From contig BQMF02000119.1 of NCBI GenBank assembly GCA_027922465.2, positions 868,001 through 932,000 on the forward strand: a stretch of DNA of 64,000 nucleotides, given 5' to 3'. Shown piece after piece: positions 31,559-41,263 of this stretch. The stretch's first letter is position 1; every line of letters starts with the position of its first letter. A model generated the notes under the pieces. It was not told the DNA's origin, did no database searches, and worked only from the letters and a program-made list of their open reading frames with translations. Made by a program: the position numbers and the translations under genes. The DNA comes from Turritopsis dohrnii. Taxonomy: Eukaryota > Cnidaria > Hydrozoa > Anthoathecata > Oceaniidae.

Positions 31559-31810
31559 TCTAGAATTCCAACCATAATCCTTCAACTCAACGCAAAGTCT
31601 TGCAGGCAACCATGTCTTATATAAATTTCCTGTTCTATCTTGGACCTCTGCATACATAGCCTTTCCAGAACCAAATTCAGATGCAGGTGTGTCTATCTCA
31701 ACCACAGATTTGACATGATAAATCACGTTTTCAGTTAGCTCTCTCCACTTTGTGATTGGAGTAATTTGTTCCATGTTTTGTTCAAATGTTGCAACTGTTG
31801 GGAATTCCAT
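31520..31810 (-). pseudogene. endpiece protein, truncated at the A/B junction
   Basis: About 84 residues from the ATG at 31810 are native (ITKWRELTENVIYHVKSV, then a WLPARL motif); the last 13 codons read into the p386 fragment of copy A. A relative starts at 63903 in copy D and runs off the window. The family is not recognised by name. Its position at the outer edge of the membrane-protein half suggests more of the element once lay beyond it. Confidence 0.55.
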
Positions 31811-31900
31811 TGTCTATATATACTTGTGATCATATTTTTTTATATCAGTTTCATTTTCATTAATCACTTTTTCAAATTGAGGAGCACATAACCACACATC

Positions 31901-32497
31901 CTAGTAACCATTTTCGGTTATGGATTTTTTCAGGTTTTGGAGTTCTATCATCAAACTTTTTTGTAATTGATTTTGGGTTTCAGTCTCCATCTTTCTATCT
32001 GTAGAACTGAGTCCTTCTAAAGCTTTGTAATATGTTCCCTGCAAAACCTGGAATTCTTTGTAATTGATCCTTCCATCAGTCAATGCTTGTGAGATACTTG
32101 TTTCGAAGACAGCGATTGAGGATGTAACAATATCATATAATTTTATGACTTTTTCTACTTTCTTTTGATATCTTTTGATGACAGCTGTGGTAAGTCCGGT
32201 ACAGATAGAGCCGGCTAAGGCTACACCACCTAATCCTGCAGAAATAGGTATTCCGATAATAGTAGCCCCTGTTGCAATTGAACCGATGCCAGAGCCAATG
32301 GTTATAGCGCTTGAGCTAGCATTTAGTAGCATCGATCGTTCTATCGCCTTGTTGTATCTCTTGAGCTTGATGCTAAACTTGTTCTTCAGTTTTATCAACT
32401 CTTCAAACTCAGAATTTATAACGCTTGCGTTAAACTTTTCCTGCTCATTCAAATCCTCAGGAGCAGTGGGTAGTTTTGGATAAACTTTACAACTCAT
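31901..32497 (-). CDS. p198 glycine-rich membrane protein, copy B
   Basis: 198 residues with the native C-terminus (QKSLMIELQNLKKSITENGY) that copy A has lost. The hydrophobic Gly/Ala/Ile stretch and flanking basic helices are nearly identical to A and D. The endpiece gene lies upstream of its 3' end in the same direction, and p427 is divergent. Confidence 0.7.
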   Translation of the reverse strand: MSCKVYPKLPTAPEDLNEQEKFNASVINSEFEELIKLKNKFSIKLKRYNKAIERSMLLNASSSAITIGSGIGSIATGATIIGIPISAGLGGVALAGSICTGLTTAVIKRYQKKVEKVIKLYDIVTSSIAVFETSISQALTDGRINYKEFQVLQGTYYKALEGLSSTDRKMETETQNQLQKSLMIELQNLKKSITENGY

Positions 32498-32548
32498 ATT
32501 TAGAGAGATTATGTTATATAATAATAAATAATAAATTATCCTCTAAAT
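32498..32548. promoter_or_regulatory. bidirectional promoter with ATTTAGAG inverted repeat (B)
   Basis: Same arrangement as in copy A, with ATTTAGAG upstream of p198 facing CTCTAAAT upstream of p427. Confidence 0.5.
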
Positions 32549-32555
32549 AAATAAA

Positions 32556-33848
32556 ATGGCAGACATTGATATTGACCCCTTTGGAGAACATGGGATGACG
32601 ACAGATGAAACAACCGATGAAACGTTTCCTCTCATACCAACTTCAGGTGATCGTACGGGTGCACAGATACATACATCAGGTGACCGAGAAACATCATTTG
32701 GAGGTCACAGTCTGAATACTAGAGTTTTGAAAGAACTAGTTGAAGGGGTGTATGATAGATTATCTGAAAGCCTCAATCAGGAAAAACCTAATTCCAAACA
32801 TACCGATCTGTTTGAAATCAGAGAAGGTAAATTATACTACAAAGACAGTAGCGATCCATTGACGAAGAGAGATGGAATACTAAGGGCTACCGGTACTATA
32901 GCTGATATATTGCGTAAGGAGGGGTTACGTAAATTAGGGTTTGATATACCTAAGGGTAAAATAACAGCACGACAAGCAGTTATGTTAAACAAAATACAAG
33001 AAGAACTCCCTTCATCATCTAAAATCACAAAATCGAGTGATGTAGAGCTTGAGGAAATTACGGGGAACATTGCAAATAGTACGGAAGATTTAATTTCAAC
33101 GCTTAGACAACAATCTATCGATCATGAAATGACTCAGACCGGCGATCTATTTGAATATCCTGTGCGAGAGTTGTTAGGATTGGATAAGGCGCTGAGAAAC
33201 ATTAGAGGAGGTCTTCAGGAAGAGGTTGCAAAAAAGGTTCGAATAGAACAGCATATCGATCGAGAGAAAAACAAGTTGGAGGAGATGGAAAACGATGCGA
33301 CATACACAGATGAACAACGAAAAGAGGTTGAAGAGAGAGTGGAGGGATTACATGAAGAGTTGAAAGCTAGGAAAGAGAACATTGATATTCTCAAAGGTAA
33401 ATTAAACAGTCAAGTTACGAGCATCAAAGAAACCATTGCTAAAGTCCTCGACAAAGATACCACATTAGGTGAAAGGATACGAACACTATTCCGCGAACAA
33501 GGTATAACAATCGTTAGCATTCTGACAGCGTTTGGTATGGCTATCGGTGTTCTTGTGGAAGCTTTGTTACCATCAGCAGCTGGAAACTCTTCGCAAAATC
33601 CTGACAAAGGTGGTGATAAAAAGGGCGATGCAAAGGAATGGATAAAAAATAAACTCAAAGCGTTAGCATCACTTCTAGGTAGATTAGCATCTAAAGCGGC
33701 AGAGGCTTTACCAGGAATAATTGGGTCTATCGTATCATGGATATTGAACAGAGCAAAAGAAGTTGTAGGTTGGTTAAGTCAAAATTTATGGGCTCTGATT
33801 GTAGGGGTTGGATGGATGATCTATACGTACCTCGTGACTAGACGGTAA
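32556..33848 (+). CDS. p427-type coiled-coil membrane protein, copy B (430 aa)
   Basis: Intact, 430 residues. Residues about 75-190 diverge strongly from copies A and D (for example KGKITARQAVMLNKIQ against the A/D version KSKFSARQAAVLNKIA) and the coding DNA changes accordingly between about 32762 and 33105. The coiled coil and both C-terminal hydrophobic segments are identical to A. The abrupt boundary points to exchange of a cassette by recombination with another lineage, or strong diversifying pressure on that segment. Confidence 0.75.
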   Translation: MADIDIDPFGEHGMTTDETTDETFPLIPTSGDRTGAQIHTSGDRETSFGGHSLNTRVLKELVEGVYDRLSESLNQEKPNSKHTDLFEIREGKLYYKDSSDPLTKRDGILRATGTIADILRKEGLRKLGFDIPKGKITARQAVMLNKIQEELPSSSKITKSSDVELEEITGNIANSTEDLISTLRQQSIDHEMTQTGDLFEYPVRELLGLDKALRNIRGGLQEEVAKKVRIEQHIDREKNKLEEMENDATYTDEQRKEVEERVEGLHEELKARKENIDILKGKLNSQVTSIKETIAKVLDKDTTLGERIRTLFREQGITIVSILTAFGMAIGVLVEALLPSAAGNSSQNPDKGGDKKGDAKEWIKNKLKALASLLGRLASKAAEALPGIIGSIVSWILNRAKEVVGWLSQNLWALIVGVGWMIYTYLVTRR

Positions 33849-33864
33849 CCATCTGAAAGTGTAT

Positions 33865-33887
33865 ATGTTACATGTATCGTGTAACAT
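33865..33887. terminator. TGTTACA hairpin between convergent genes (B)
   Basis: Identical to the hairpin of copy A, between p427 (+) and p140 (-). Confidence 0.55.
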
Positions 33888-33906
33888 AATTTTTTGTTGA
33901 TGGTCT

Positions 33907-34329
33907 TCATCTTTCAAAATACCACACAATTCCACCAATACCGAGCATACTCAGAGCTATAAAAGCCAACTCTCTTTCATGTTGATCATGACTCGGTGTA
34001 TAAAAGTCGCTCAATACAGGCTCTCGTGGTAGAGGTTCAAGATGATTACTAAATACACTATTGTACTCTCTCATTGCATCATTTAGTTCTACGAATTTTG
34101 AATCAGCCTTCTTTTCGAGCATGAGCTGCTTATTGATAAAATCGATCCTTTCCTGTCGTTTTTGCTGCCATTCAATCTGTGCTTTTTGTAATTTTTCTAT
34201 GGCCAAATCATGACGTTTTCTTTCCTTATCGATTCTGTTTTTGGATAAACTTGAAAACAGATAGCTTGATCCTGTGAAAGCCAAAGCGTTAGCCAAAGCT
34301 CCACCCAACATCATTGCGATAGATGCCAT
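33907..34329 (-). CDS. p140 small two-pass membrane protein, copy B
   Basis: Identical in sequence to copy A: two hydrophobic ends around a charged helix. The lack of any change over 140 codons shows how recent the A/B duplication is. Confidence 0.75.
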   Translation of the reverse strand: MASIAMMLGGALANALAFTGSSYLFSSLSKNRIDKERKRHDLAIEKLQKAQIEWQQKRQERIDFINKQLMLEKKADSKFVELNDAMREYNSVFSNHLEPLPREPVLSDFYTPSHDQHERELAFIALSMLGIGGIVWYFER

Positions 34330-34331
34330 AT

Positions 34332-34559
34332 TTAGATATTGATATTTTCAGGTAAAATCTTTTGTTTGATTAAGTAGTCCTTTGTCACTTCACTAGCGGC
34401 GATAAGGGCAACTAGTTTTCCCGTATCTTCCAAGTCGAACTTTTGAATAGAGGGAGGTGTCATTTTTAATACCTTTTTTCCTAGCATAGAGTAGCCGATA
34501 GCGAAAACGCAGACGACTGATGCATGATATAAATCGTTGATGATACTTTTCTTGTCCAT
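34332..34559 (-). CDS. p75 small membrane protein, copy B
   Basis: Identical to copy A, 75 residues from MDKKS, 2 bp before p140. Confidence 0.65.
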   Translation of the reverse strand: MDKKSIINDLYHASVVCVFAIGYSMLGKKVLKMTPPSIQKFDLEDTGKLVALIAASEVTKDYLIKQKILPENINI

Positions 34560-34596
34560 GTTTGTTATATATACATTTTTTCTTTTTATTCCATTT

Positions 34597-34781
34597 CATG
34601 TTTATTGATTTTCACTGGTATTTTAGATTTTTGTGGAAGGGGGGTGGATGGTGACCCATGGGGTAATATTTGCTCTTTCTTTTTATACACAAAATAAGCA
34701 AATCCACCAACTAAACCGAGAGCTATTATTCCACCTACACTATAGATGTAGTTCATAGGTTGTTCATTTGGTTTGGTGAGA
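34597..34781 (-). pseudogene. p114 remnant, copy B (start deleted)
   Basis: Same C-terminal half and same deletion endpoint as in copy A. Confidence 0.7.
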
Positions 34782-34787
34782 GAGGCC

Positions 34788-35144
34788 TCAAATACGTATG
34801 ACTGATTTCTCCAAGGATTTTACTATTTGACCTGATAGGTTAGCCTCGTAGATACTAAAAAGTTCTTCTACCTTTTTATCTTTGAGTTTGTTAATTTGCT
34901 CTTCCGTGTACATTTTCCCTAAGTATAGCTTGCTTTTCCCGGTTAAGACACACTCGAGTAATTTTTGTCTTTTACCATCTGAAGGTGGAAATTCACCCGG
35001 AACATCATAACTCTGGTTGATTAAATTATCGATCGCTGTTTCCGCCATTTTTATTAGAGAGAGGTATTTTTTTAACACAAAATAAAAGTAAAATAGCGAG
35101 ATCAGCAGTATGCTTAATAACACGAAGTTGACATATTCTATCAT
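34788..35144 (-). pseudogene. L214 truncated to 118 aa, copy B
   Basis: Same truncation point and filler bases as in A, so the deletion predates the A/B duplication. The N-terminal membrane anchor is retained. Confidence 0.7.
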
Positions 35145-35155
35145 TTTGTTGTGTT

Positions 35156-35296
35156 TGTTATAATTTTCTTATACTCTCTTATAATTTTTTTGAAATTTGC
35201 TGTATAAGAGTTTGCTATCTTCTTATAAGTTTGTTGAAATTTGCTGTATAAGAGTTTGCTATCTTCTTATAATTATTTTGTCTTAAATAATTATAA
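35156..35296. repeat. iteron-like repeats, copy B
   Basis: Same units as in copy A, between the divergent L and PPP1R15-like genes. Confidence 0.7.
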
Positions 35297-35376
35297 GAGG
35301 ATGATGATGTTTAATAATATAAAGTTGATATATTCTAACATTGTTAAATAAATAAACATTGTTTACTTAAACAATT

Positions 35377-35622
35377 ATGTTCGATGATGAATCCTCAGAT
35401 GATGATATTATATTTTCCCATCAAGATACAAAAAGGGTTACTTTTAATGATAAAGTAATGGTCCATTATATCTCTGCTTGTGAATCTCGTAGAAGTAACT
35501 GGATAGAGGCTGCTGTTGACAGAGTACGCTTTGAATCGAGGATTAAACATATTGGTAAAATTCTAGATCCTGTATTGAGACGTAAATTATTCTCTTACAG
35601 TAGTCTTATAGGAGTCTTATAA
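35377..35622 (+). CDS. PPP1R15 (GADD34)-like PP1 regulatory protein, copy B
   Basis: Identical 81-residue product to copy A, with KRVTF docking motif, W42 and DRVRF. The downstream hairpin and the convergent ATPase are also conserved. Because the duplication is recent, identity here does not by itself show selection. Confidence 0.8.
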   Translation: MFDDESSDDDIIFSHQDTKRVTFNDKVMVHYISACESRRSNWIEAAVDRVRFESRIKHIGKILDPVLRRKLFSYSSLIGVL

Positions 35623-35636
35623 CAGTCTTATAGTTT

Positions 35637-35659
35637 TTGTTACAAGAGTCATGTAACAA
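35637..35659. terminator. TTGTTAC hairpin between convergent genes (B)
   Basis: Identical to copy A, between the PPP1R15-like gene and the ATPase. Confidence 0.55.
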
Positions 35660-35673
35660 ATATGTCAACTTGT

Positions 35674-36279
35674 TTAACAAATCACGTGCGTTCTTGGGTG
35701 TTCCATTCTCATGACTAGGCATGTGTGTTTCCCTCCTTTCAGTTTTTCCTTGACATTTTTCAATTCTTCTCGCGAATCAATGACATCGTTCTCTTCATGA
35801 ATGGCGGCTAGATCGTTTCTATCTTTTGGATACCACACATATAACATTTTAGCTTGCCGTCGTAAATTTTTAGGTATAGCCGTGTATGATTGTGTAAGTA
35901 ACCACAGCGAATGATTTCGATGGCGACCACTAATTGCCAACTCGAGCAAAGGCTGTCTCTTTTTGTCCAATTCCTCATCAGCGATTATGTCGTCAATGAG
36001 GAATAAGGTTTTATATCCAGCACAAAAGAGGGTCATTTCCTTAATCCATTCATACAAGCGACCTTGCGGTTCAATTAAAATCACACAGTTGTCAGTCCAA
36101 AACCACTTCCGATCTCTGTATGTTTGATTCCACCTCAAAGTTGGACATATAATCACGATGTAATCAAAGTGATTATAGTATTCATTTTCTAATAATTTTA
36201 TGACACGATCCGTTTTGCCGCACGATGTTGGTCCGACGAATAATGCTGTGTGAGGTTCTTTCATGTAAAGTGTGTTCAT
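35674..36279 (-). CDS. A32-like DNA-packaging ATPase, copy B
   Basis: 201 residues with intact Walker A (GPTSCGKT) and Walker B (LIDDI). It differs from A by a Tyr-to-Cys change near residue 68 (TDNCVIL). Confidence 0.9.
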   Translation of the reverse strand: MNTLYMKEPHTALFVGPTSCGKTDRVIKLLENEYYNHFDYIVIICPTLRWNQTYRDRKWFWTDNCVILIEPQGRLYEWIKEMTLFCAGYKTLFLIDDIIADEELDKKRQPLLELAISGRHRNHSLWLLTQSYTAIPKNLRRQAKMLYVWYPKDRNDLAAIHEENDVIDSREELKNVKEKLKGGKHTCLVMRMEHPRTHVIC

Positions 36280-36283
36280 TTTA

Positions 36284-37600
36284 CTAATATAATGCAGACA
36301 TAAATTGACCGTTTTGTATGTTTAATAGAGCATCCATGATTAGATATACATATGCGTTTAAGTTTCCTGCAGTTTCAGCGGTCTTTTCAATCTGTAAAGT
36401 GATGCCTTCACTCGCATTTTCAATCCTTCGACCGGTCCCATGCAAGGCATTCTCATCAATTGTTCTGAAATCTAACCATAGAGCATACTTGTTTGTCAAG
36501 TAATCAGAGACTTTTACATCATGTAATCCCAAGCGCTTTCGGTTTTCACCGACGCTATTATCTTTTGGTTTTCCTTCAGCAAAATACTTGCAAATCTCAT
36601 TGTATTGTTCAAACGGCTGCATCCCTTGAGCAAAAAGTTGGTTAGGCTTACCCTCAACGATGACTGATACCTTTTTGATCTTTGGATTGTAGAATTTACA
36701 GGTTTCTCGTTTGTAGGATTTTTCTTCTTCAAATAGAACTAAAATACCCTTCAAAGATTTGGCAGGTGTGTTGAATGACCAATTCCATGTTGTGTCTGAC
36801 TTGTTTACTCTAATTTGTCTGTGCCGCAAAATCCTATCATAGAGCAAAGCCATGTTTTGATATTCAGAAGCGATTTGTCTAGCCAACGTGGGTTGTGTCA
36901 CAAGCTCATATTCAAGTGAGATGTTAGATATTTTGTATTTACCATCTGGGTTACGTTTTTGACCTGCGGCAGTATCTGGAGGGTCAGAATAAATAACTCG
37001 GTTATAGTCGTTAAATGTGATCTCGTAGCAAAGCCTATTACCTAAACCTGCTTGATAATATGGAATAGTACTATCTAGCATCTCAAAGTCGAGTGGAATG
37101 ACAAACTTGTTTTTATAGGTGTCAGCAATGGCTTTGTCTTCTGCATCATCGTCCTTTTTATCTGAAGCACCAATCCTTAATTTCATACAATTCTCTGTAC
37201 ACCCATCATCGATGATGATACCCTGTCTTATCGCGTTTCTCTTTTCAAACTTGGTTAACCATAAATCTCTGTAACACCCAAAAAGATCAAAGTCATCGAT
37301 ACTCAATATCTCGTTACCTTCGAACTTGACAGCCAACTTTTTAACGATAGCTCTCCCAATGTTACTGACCAATGTTCTTTTTGAGTCAGCTTTCGACTCG
37401 AGTTCAATATCAAAACTTAGATTCGTTGTTCCTGGGATAATGACATCATCACTTCCTAAATTTGGAAACCTAACCAATAATAGCTGATTTTGATCGATCT
37501 CACTCGGATTGTGTGTGACAATTACTTTTTGACGAGAACCTTTTACAACATGGGCAGTTCTAAGTGAACGTTCTGGATTTAACCTCTTTCCATACTTCAT
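36284..37600 (-). CDS. probable major capsid protein, copy B
   Basis: 438 residues, same protein as copy A. The few base differences are mainly near the 3' end (around 36400). ATPase 4 bp downstream; penton gene upstream but broken. Confidence 0.75.
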   Translation of the reverse strand: MKYGKRLNPERSLRTAHVVKGSRQKVIVTHNPSEIDQNQLLLVRFPNLGSDDVIIPGTTNLSFDIELESKADSKRTLVSNIGRAIVKKLAVKFEGNEILSIDDFDLFGCYRDLWLTKFEKRNAIRQGIIIDDGCTENCMKLRIGASDKKDDDAEDKAIADTYKNKFVIPLDFEMLDSTIPYYQAGLGNRLCYEITFNDYNRVIYSDPPDTAAGQKRNPDGKYKISNISLEYELVTQPTLARQIASEYQNMALLYDRILRHRQIRVNKSDTTWNWSFNTPAKSLKGILVLFEEEKSYKRETCKFYNPKIKKVSVIVEGKPNQLFAQGMQPFEQYNEICKYFAEGKPKDNSVGENRKRLGLHDVKVSDYLTNKYALWLDFRTIDENALHGTGRRIENASEGITLQIEKTAETAGNLNAYVYLIMDALLNIQNGQFMSALY

Positions 37601-37643
37601 TATTAATTATGATATATAATTAATTTTTACTTTTTATCTCGTT

Positions 37644-38203
37644 TTAGCGAATGTGCAAAACAACGGTTGTACCCAGATCTTCACTTAGTATATTGCAATG
37701 TTGATCTGTGAGTTTCAACGTGAGAGCCTGAAATACACCATTTTTTAATTTTTTGTACTGAAGGTTTTTAGGCTCAGTATGTGTAAAGTCACTATATTTA
37801 GCGATGGGAACGGTTAGTAAAATATCACTTATCTTTCCATTCTCAAGATTTTGAGTGTTGTCGAGTTCAGAGAGATGTAAATTCATTTTGGTTATTTTAG
37901 CTAGCGTATTTGTTTTGATTATTTGAGGGTATTTGGCTAATGATTTAATTTCTATATCGCCTTCTAAAAAGGCACCTGCTAAAAAGGCATTCAATTCCCT
38001 ACTCGTGAATGTTCGTTTGGTATCGACTTTTCAGCTTTCCCATCGTCAGACGTTTTCAATGTTATCGGTGTTGTGATTTGATAGGTGACGGTGTCTGTAA
38101 ATATCTCAAATAATGCGATCTCTTTCGAACCGTCTATATTTCGAATGGAGTAAGGTAGATATATAGTCTTCTCACCCCTTACGAGATTTACTGTGATATA
38201 CAT
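37644..38203 (-). pseudogene. penton/minor capsid gene, copy B, frameshifted
   Basis: One T is missing from a T-run near 38019 relative to copy A. The frame therefore breaks at about residue 64; the N-terminal part ends early and the C-terminal part (37644-37994) stays open in another frame. Apart from this it is nearly identical to A. Confidence 0.8.
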
Positions 38204-38242
38204 TTTCTTGTATTAAATATAAGATAATATTATTAAATAATA

Positions 38243-39403
38243 ATGGAGAATATTTTTAAATATAATCCCAACGCGGTTTATAAGCCAAATGGAGGACAAT
38301 ACCTCCAGATATTGAATGCTAAAGATTTATATAAACAAACAATTATTGTCTCTGAGAACGGTTCTTTCCCCGCAACTTTTCCAAATATTTTTACTAATTA
38401 CAAAATGGATGAAAATGATCAACGTATGAAAATTTGGCAGGAACAACCATTTAAATTATGGCAAACTCAGATCAATTTTGTCACTTGGTGTGCTTCAAGT
38501 GCTTGTGGAGTCAGTTCTGAACATCTGAAAGAAAGTCGCTCTACTCCTATGATTAGAGCAGTATATCGTTTTCACGTCTATTATCATATTAGACGAATCA
38601 TTAAGCGTCTGCAGACACCTCTACCTTTTGAAAAGGGTTTCAACCAATACGATAATCCTTATAACAAAGAAGAGTTTTTAAAAATATGTAGTGAATACGG
38701 TGTCGATTCTGATCCTAAAAAATACAAAGGGCAATACTTTTTCAGCTCGTATCAAAAAAGACGTAGAGACTATCCAACGCCAGGTGTGAGTTATTTCACA
38801 GACGACTCCATGACACGATGGATTATAGAAAAATCTAAAGGCTTTACAAAAACAGGTCTTGTAAAAATTTCAGAGAGTGTTAGAGCATATGCTTATCTTA
38901 TTCTAAGTTCCCAAGCCTCTGCTCGTTCTTCTATTTTAGGTAATAATTCAAGCTCTTTGACAGCTCAAAGAGTTTTTATGAACAACTTTGAAGACATTGT
39001 TAATCGCAGAGTTGATATTCAAGATGACATTAAACGTTATCAAGATACTTTAAATTACGCTTCAAGCAAAGTTGATTATTCTGTTGGACAAGGTATTTAC
39101 ATGTTACCTAGTGACATGAATCTAAACATCAAGTCGGGAGTGTCTGGTTATAATAATAAAATTCTCATATCTAATGACAACTTGAGCCTCGGAAGAAACA
39201 AAATGATTAATGTTATGCAAGAGCATCATATTTCACCCAAAGTGACTAGCTCTCCAACAAAAAATAAAAGTTCACAAAAGGAAGTTCATAAAAGAGTAGT
39301 GAGTCAAACAGATTCACTCCCATCTCATGAAGAAGAGAAAATAGCTTTGGTTTTAGCGATTACCACGATGTTTAGTATATGGTATTATTATTATTATTAT
39401 TGA
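38243..39403 (+). CDS. p386 conserved protein of the element, copy B
   Basis: 386 residues, intact. A polar N-terminus leads to a Trp/Cys-containing segment (FVTWCASSACGVS), a helical region with paired basic residues (YYHIRRIIKRL), KRRRDYPTP, a well-conserved central block (SKGFTKTGLVKISESVRAYAYL) and SGVSGYNNKILIS. A hydrophobic C-terminal segment before the Tyr-rich end should anchor the protein. It is divergent from the penton gene across an AT-rich leader. No named family; conservation in three copies and linkage to capsid genes suggest a virion or assembly role. Confidence 0.75.
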   Translation: MENIFKYNPNAVYKPNGGQYLQILNAKDLYKQTIIVSENGSFPATFPNIFTNYKMDENDQRMKIWQEQPFKLWQTQINFVTWCASSACGVSSEHLKESRSTPMIRAVYRFHVYYHIRRIIKRLQTPLPFEKGFNQYDNPYNKEEFLKICSEYGVDSDPKKYKGQYFFSSYQKRRRDYPTPGVSYFTDDSMTRWIIEKSKGFTKTGLVKISESVRAYAYLILSSQASARSSILGNNSSSLTAQRVFMNNFEDIVNRRVDIQDDIKRYQDTLNYASSKVDYSVGQGIYMLPSDMNLNIKSGVSGYNNKILISNDNLSLGRNKMINVMQEHHISPKVTSSPTKNKSSQKEVHKRVVSQTDSLPSHEEEKIALVLAITTMFSIWYYYYYY

Positions 39404-39408
39404 AAACA

Positions 39409-39475
39409 AAACTCCCTTAGGAGAACCCCCTAGGGTTTTTGTTGTTGTTGTTGTTGTGATACCCTAGAGGGTTTC
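39409..39475. terminator. hairpins after p386, copy B
   Basis: Short palindromes CTCCCTTAGGAG and ACCCCCTAGGGTT follow the p386 stop, then a (GTT)n run and ACCCTAGAGGGT. Copy D keeps the first two (CTCCTTAGGAG, AACCCTCTAGGGTT). Confidence 0.4.
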
Positions 39476-39883
39476 TAATTCATTGTCTTCGATCTAACCG
39501 GCACTCCACCCTGGCTTCTCCAATCCACCAGCTCTCAGCTCTACCCCTAGATCTTAGACTATTTGTGTGTGACTACTTACGAACTCCGACTACTACGCAC
39601 GCAATGGCCGTTCATGATCTGTTCGAGTATATTACATCTAGTCACATTGTTTTTCCCGACAACTTTTGGCACATTTTGTGGTGAATACCGGGAGCGGACG
39701 GCACCATCCAGTTCCAATCTAGCCGCTCCACTAGACCTTCCCTTTCCGGCAGACTCTGTCGCCTGTTCACCACAATTTTCAAATTATTCCGCTCTTGGGT
39801 TTTATATCATTCATTTAGACCTTAGTGTCTGCTTGTGGTGTCTCTCGGAACGCTATAATTTTGTTTTTATTTTGTTTACATAA
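39476..39883. other. GC-richer segment of unknown origin
   Basis: This stretch is visibly richer in C and G than its surroundings, with many CC-rich tracts. A 106-codon open frame (39563-39883) has no domain and is probably chance. It could be an LTR or other repeat fragment. Confidence 0.35.
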
Positions 39884-40010
39884 CAAAATGATTAATGTTA
39901 TGCAAGAGTATCATATTTCACTCAAAGTCACTAGCTCTCCAACACAAACAAAAAAAATAAAAGTTCTTTGGTTTTAGCGATTACCATGATGTTTAGTATA
40001 TGGTATGTAT
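39884..40010 (+). pseudogene. p386 3' fragment
   Basis: The sequence around NKMINVMQEYHIS and the end of p386 reappears here as a degenerate 120-bp piece, separate from the intact copy B gene. It marks a rearrangement between copies B and C. Confidence 0.7.
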
Positions 40011-40061
40011 TTCGCTGATCAGCGCATGTAGTTTGCAATTATAGCCGGCATTGTGGATACA

Positions 40062-40372
40062 TGCTAACACTTCTAAGCCCTGGCGTTTGTTGAATTTCGA
40101 TCGAAATGACGGTAACCTGAATGTCTCTATGGACCAGAGAAACCTGACAGTGATAAATCACCCAGACACAATGCTAACCATTCCGCGATATATTCAACAC
40201 AACTGCGGGGAAGTGCGCACTCATGCAAGTTTTACAACCAGAACATGAGAGATCTACAACCGCCGAAGTATATATATATATACTTCCTCTCAGACGAACT
40301 GCGTGGGGTTCGAACACACGACCTTGCTGTTACAAGTTAGCGTTCTTATTTACTAGACTACGCTGATCTGTA
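40062..40372 (-). mobile_element. tRNA-derived SINE, copy 1
   Basis: Read on the minus strand, the head carries an A-box-like TAGTCTAGTAA and a B-box-like GTTCGAACCCC with a tRNA-Thr-like CTTGTAA anticodon-loop segment between. A non-tRNA body follows that is shared with 59446-59680. A TA microsatellite interrupts this copy near 40268. Confidence 0.65.
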
Positions 40373-40640
40373 TGTTATATGTATTGTTAGCTCATTTATG
40401 TTATAAAAATGAAACTACTACAAACTGCTTTTTACTACATTTTATGAGATATTTAATTGTTTACAATTATGAGTAATTTGTGGTTATATAATAATAGAAA
40501 CTGCTTACGTAATTAAAATAACACGTTTCGTAACTCGTATTGCGTTATGAAAACAAAGATGATAATATTAGCTATAGTAGGGAAATTCCCGAAATCATAT
40601 GATTTGGGCCAACATCCGCACTTTCCTATCTCTTATGTAA
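40373..40640 (+). repeat. dispersed junction repeat, copy 1 (left flank of C)
   Basis: About 270 bp running from TATGTTATATGTATTG to GCACTTTCCTATCTC. A full inverted copy lies at 55095-55355 and a partial direct copy at 59681-59868. All three abut broken edges of the virus-like elements. Confidence 0.75.
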
Positions 40641-40658
40641 CAAATAACGTCAACCTGT

Positions 40659-41263
40659 TCAGCAAATCGCATACGTTCTTGGGTGTTCCATTCTCATGAC
40701 TAGGCACGCGTGTTTCCCTCCTTTCAGTTTTTCCTTGACATCTTTCAATTTTTCTTGCGAATCAATAACATCGTTCTCTTCATGAATAGTGGCTAGATCG
40801 TTTCTATCTTTTGGATACCACACATATAACATTTTAGCTTGCCGTCGTAAATTTTTAGGTATAGCTGTGTATGATTGTGTAAGTAACCATAGCGAATGAT
40901 TTCGATGTCTACCGCTTATTGCCAACTCGAGTAAAGGGTTTCTCTTTTTGTCCAATTTTTCATCAGCTATTATATCATCAATGAGGAATAAGGTTTTGTA
41001 TCCAGCACAGAAAAAGTCCATACTCTTAATCCATTCATATAATTGACCTTCTGGCTCAATTAAAATCACATAGCTGTCATTCCAGAACCACTTCCGATCT
41101 CTGTAAGTCTGATTCCACCTCAAGGTGGGACATATAATCACGATGAAATCAAAGTGATCATAGTAATAGTTTTCTAATATTTTACAACATGAGCAGTTTT
41201 ACCGCACGATGTTGGTCCAACGAATAATGCTGTGTGAGGCTCTTTCATGTAAAGTGTGTCCAT
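40659..41263 (-). pseudogene. packaging ATPase, copy C, frameshifted
   Basis: The start and Walker A (GPTSCGKT) are present near 41263-41190, but a one-base loss near 41180 breaks the frame just after the P-loop. The remaining 160 codons (from about 41141) stay open in the other frame, with Walker B and the sensor block. Confidence 0.8.

Larger units (their letters stand above)
31559..39440. mobile_element. virus-like element copy B
   Basis: Runs from the endpiece gene through p198, p427, p140, p75, the damaged p114/L pair, the PPP1R15-like gene, ATPase, capsid and penton to a full p386. It matches A almost base for base from the middle of p427 to the penton gene, including A's 0.38-kb deletion. 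A and B therefore derive from one another or from a common tandem precursor. Confidence 0.75.

Noticed and set aside
38243..39403. Naming p386 as a protease or integrase of the element
   Set aside because: No catalytic triad or DDE/HHCC pattern is visible, so it is left as a conserved protein of unknown function.
39563..39883. 106-codon ORF in a GC-richer segment
   Set aside because: No domain, no conservation in the other copies; likely a chance frame in repeat DNA.
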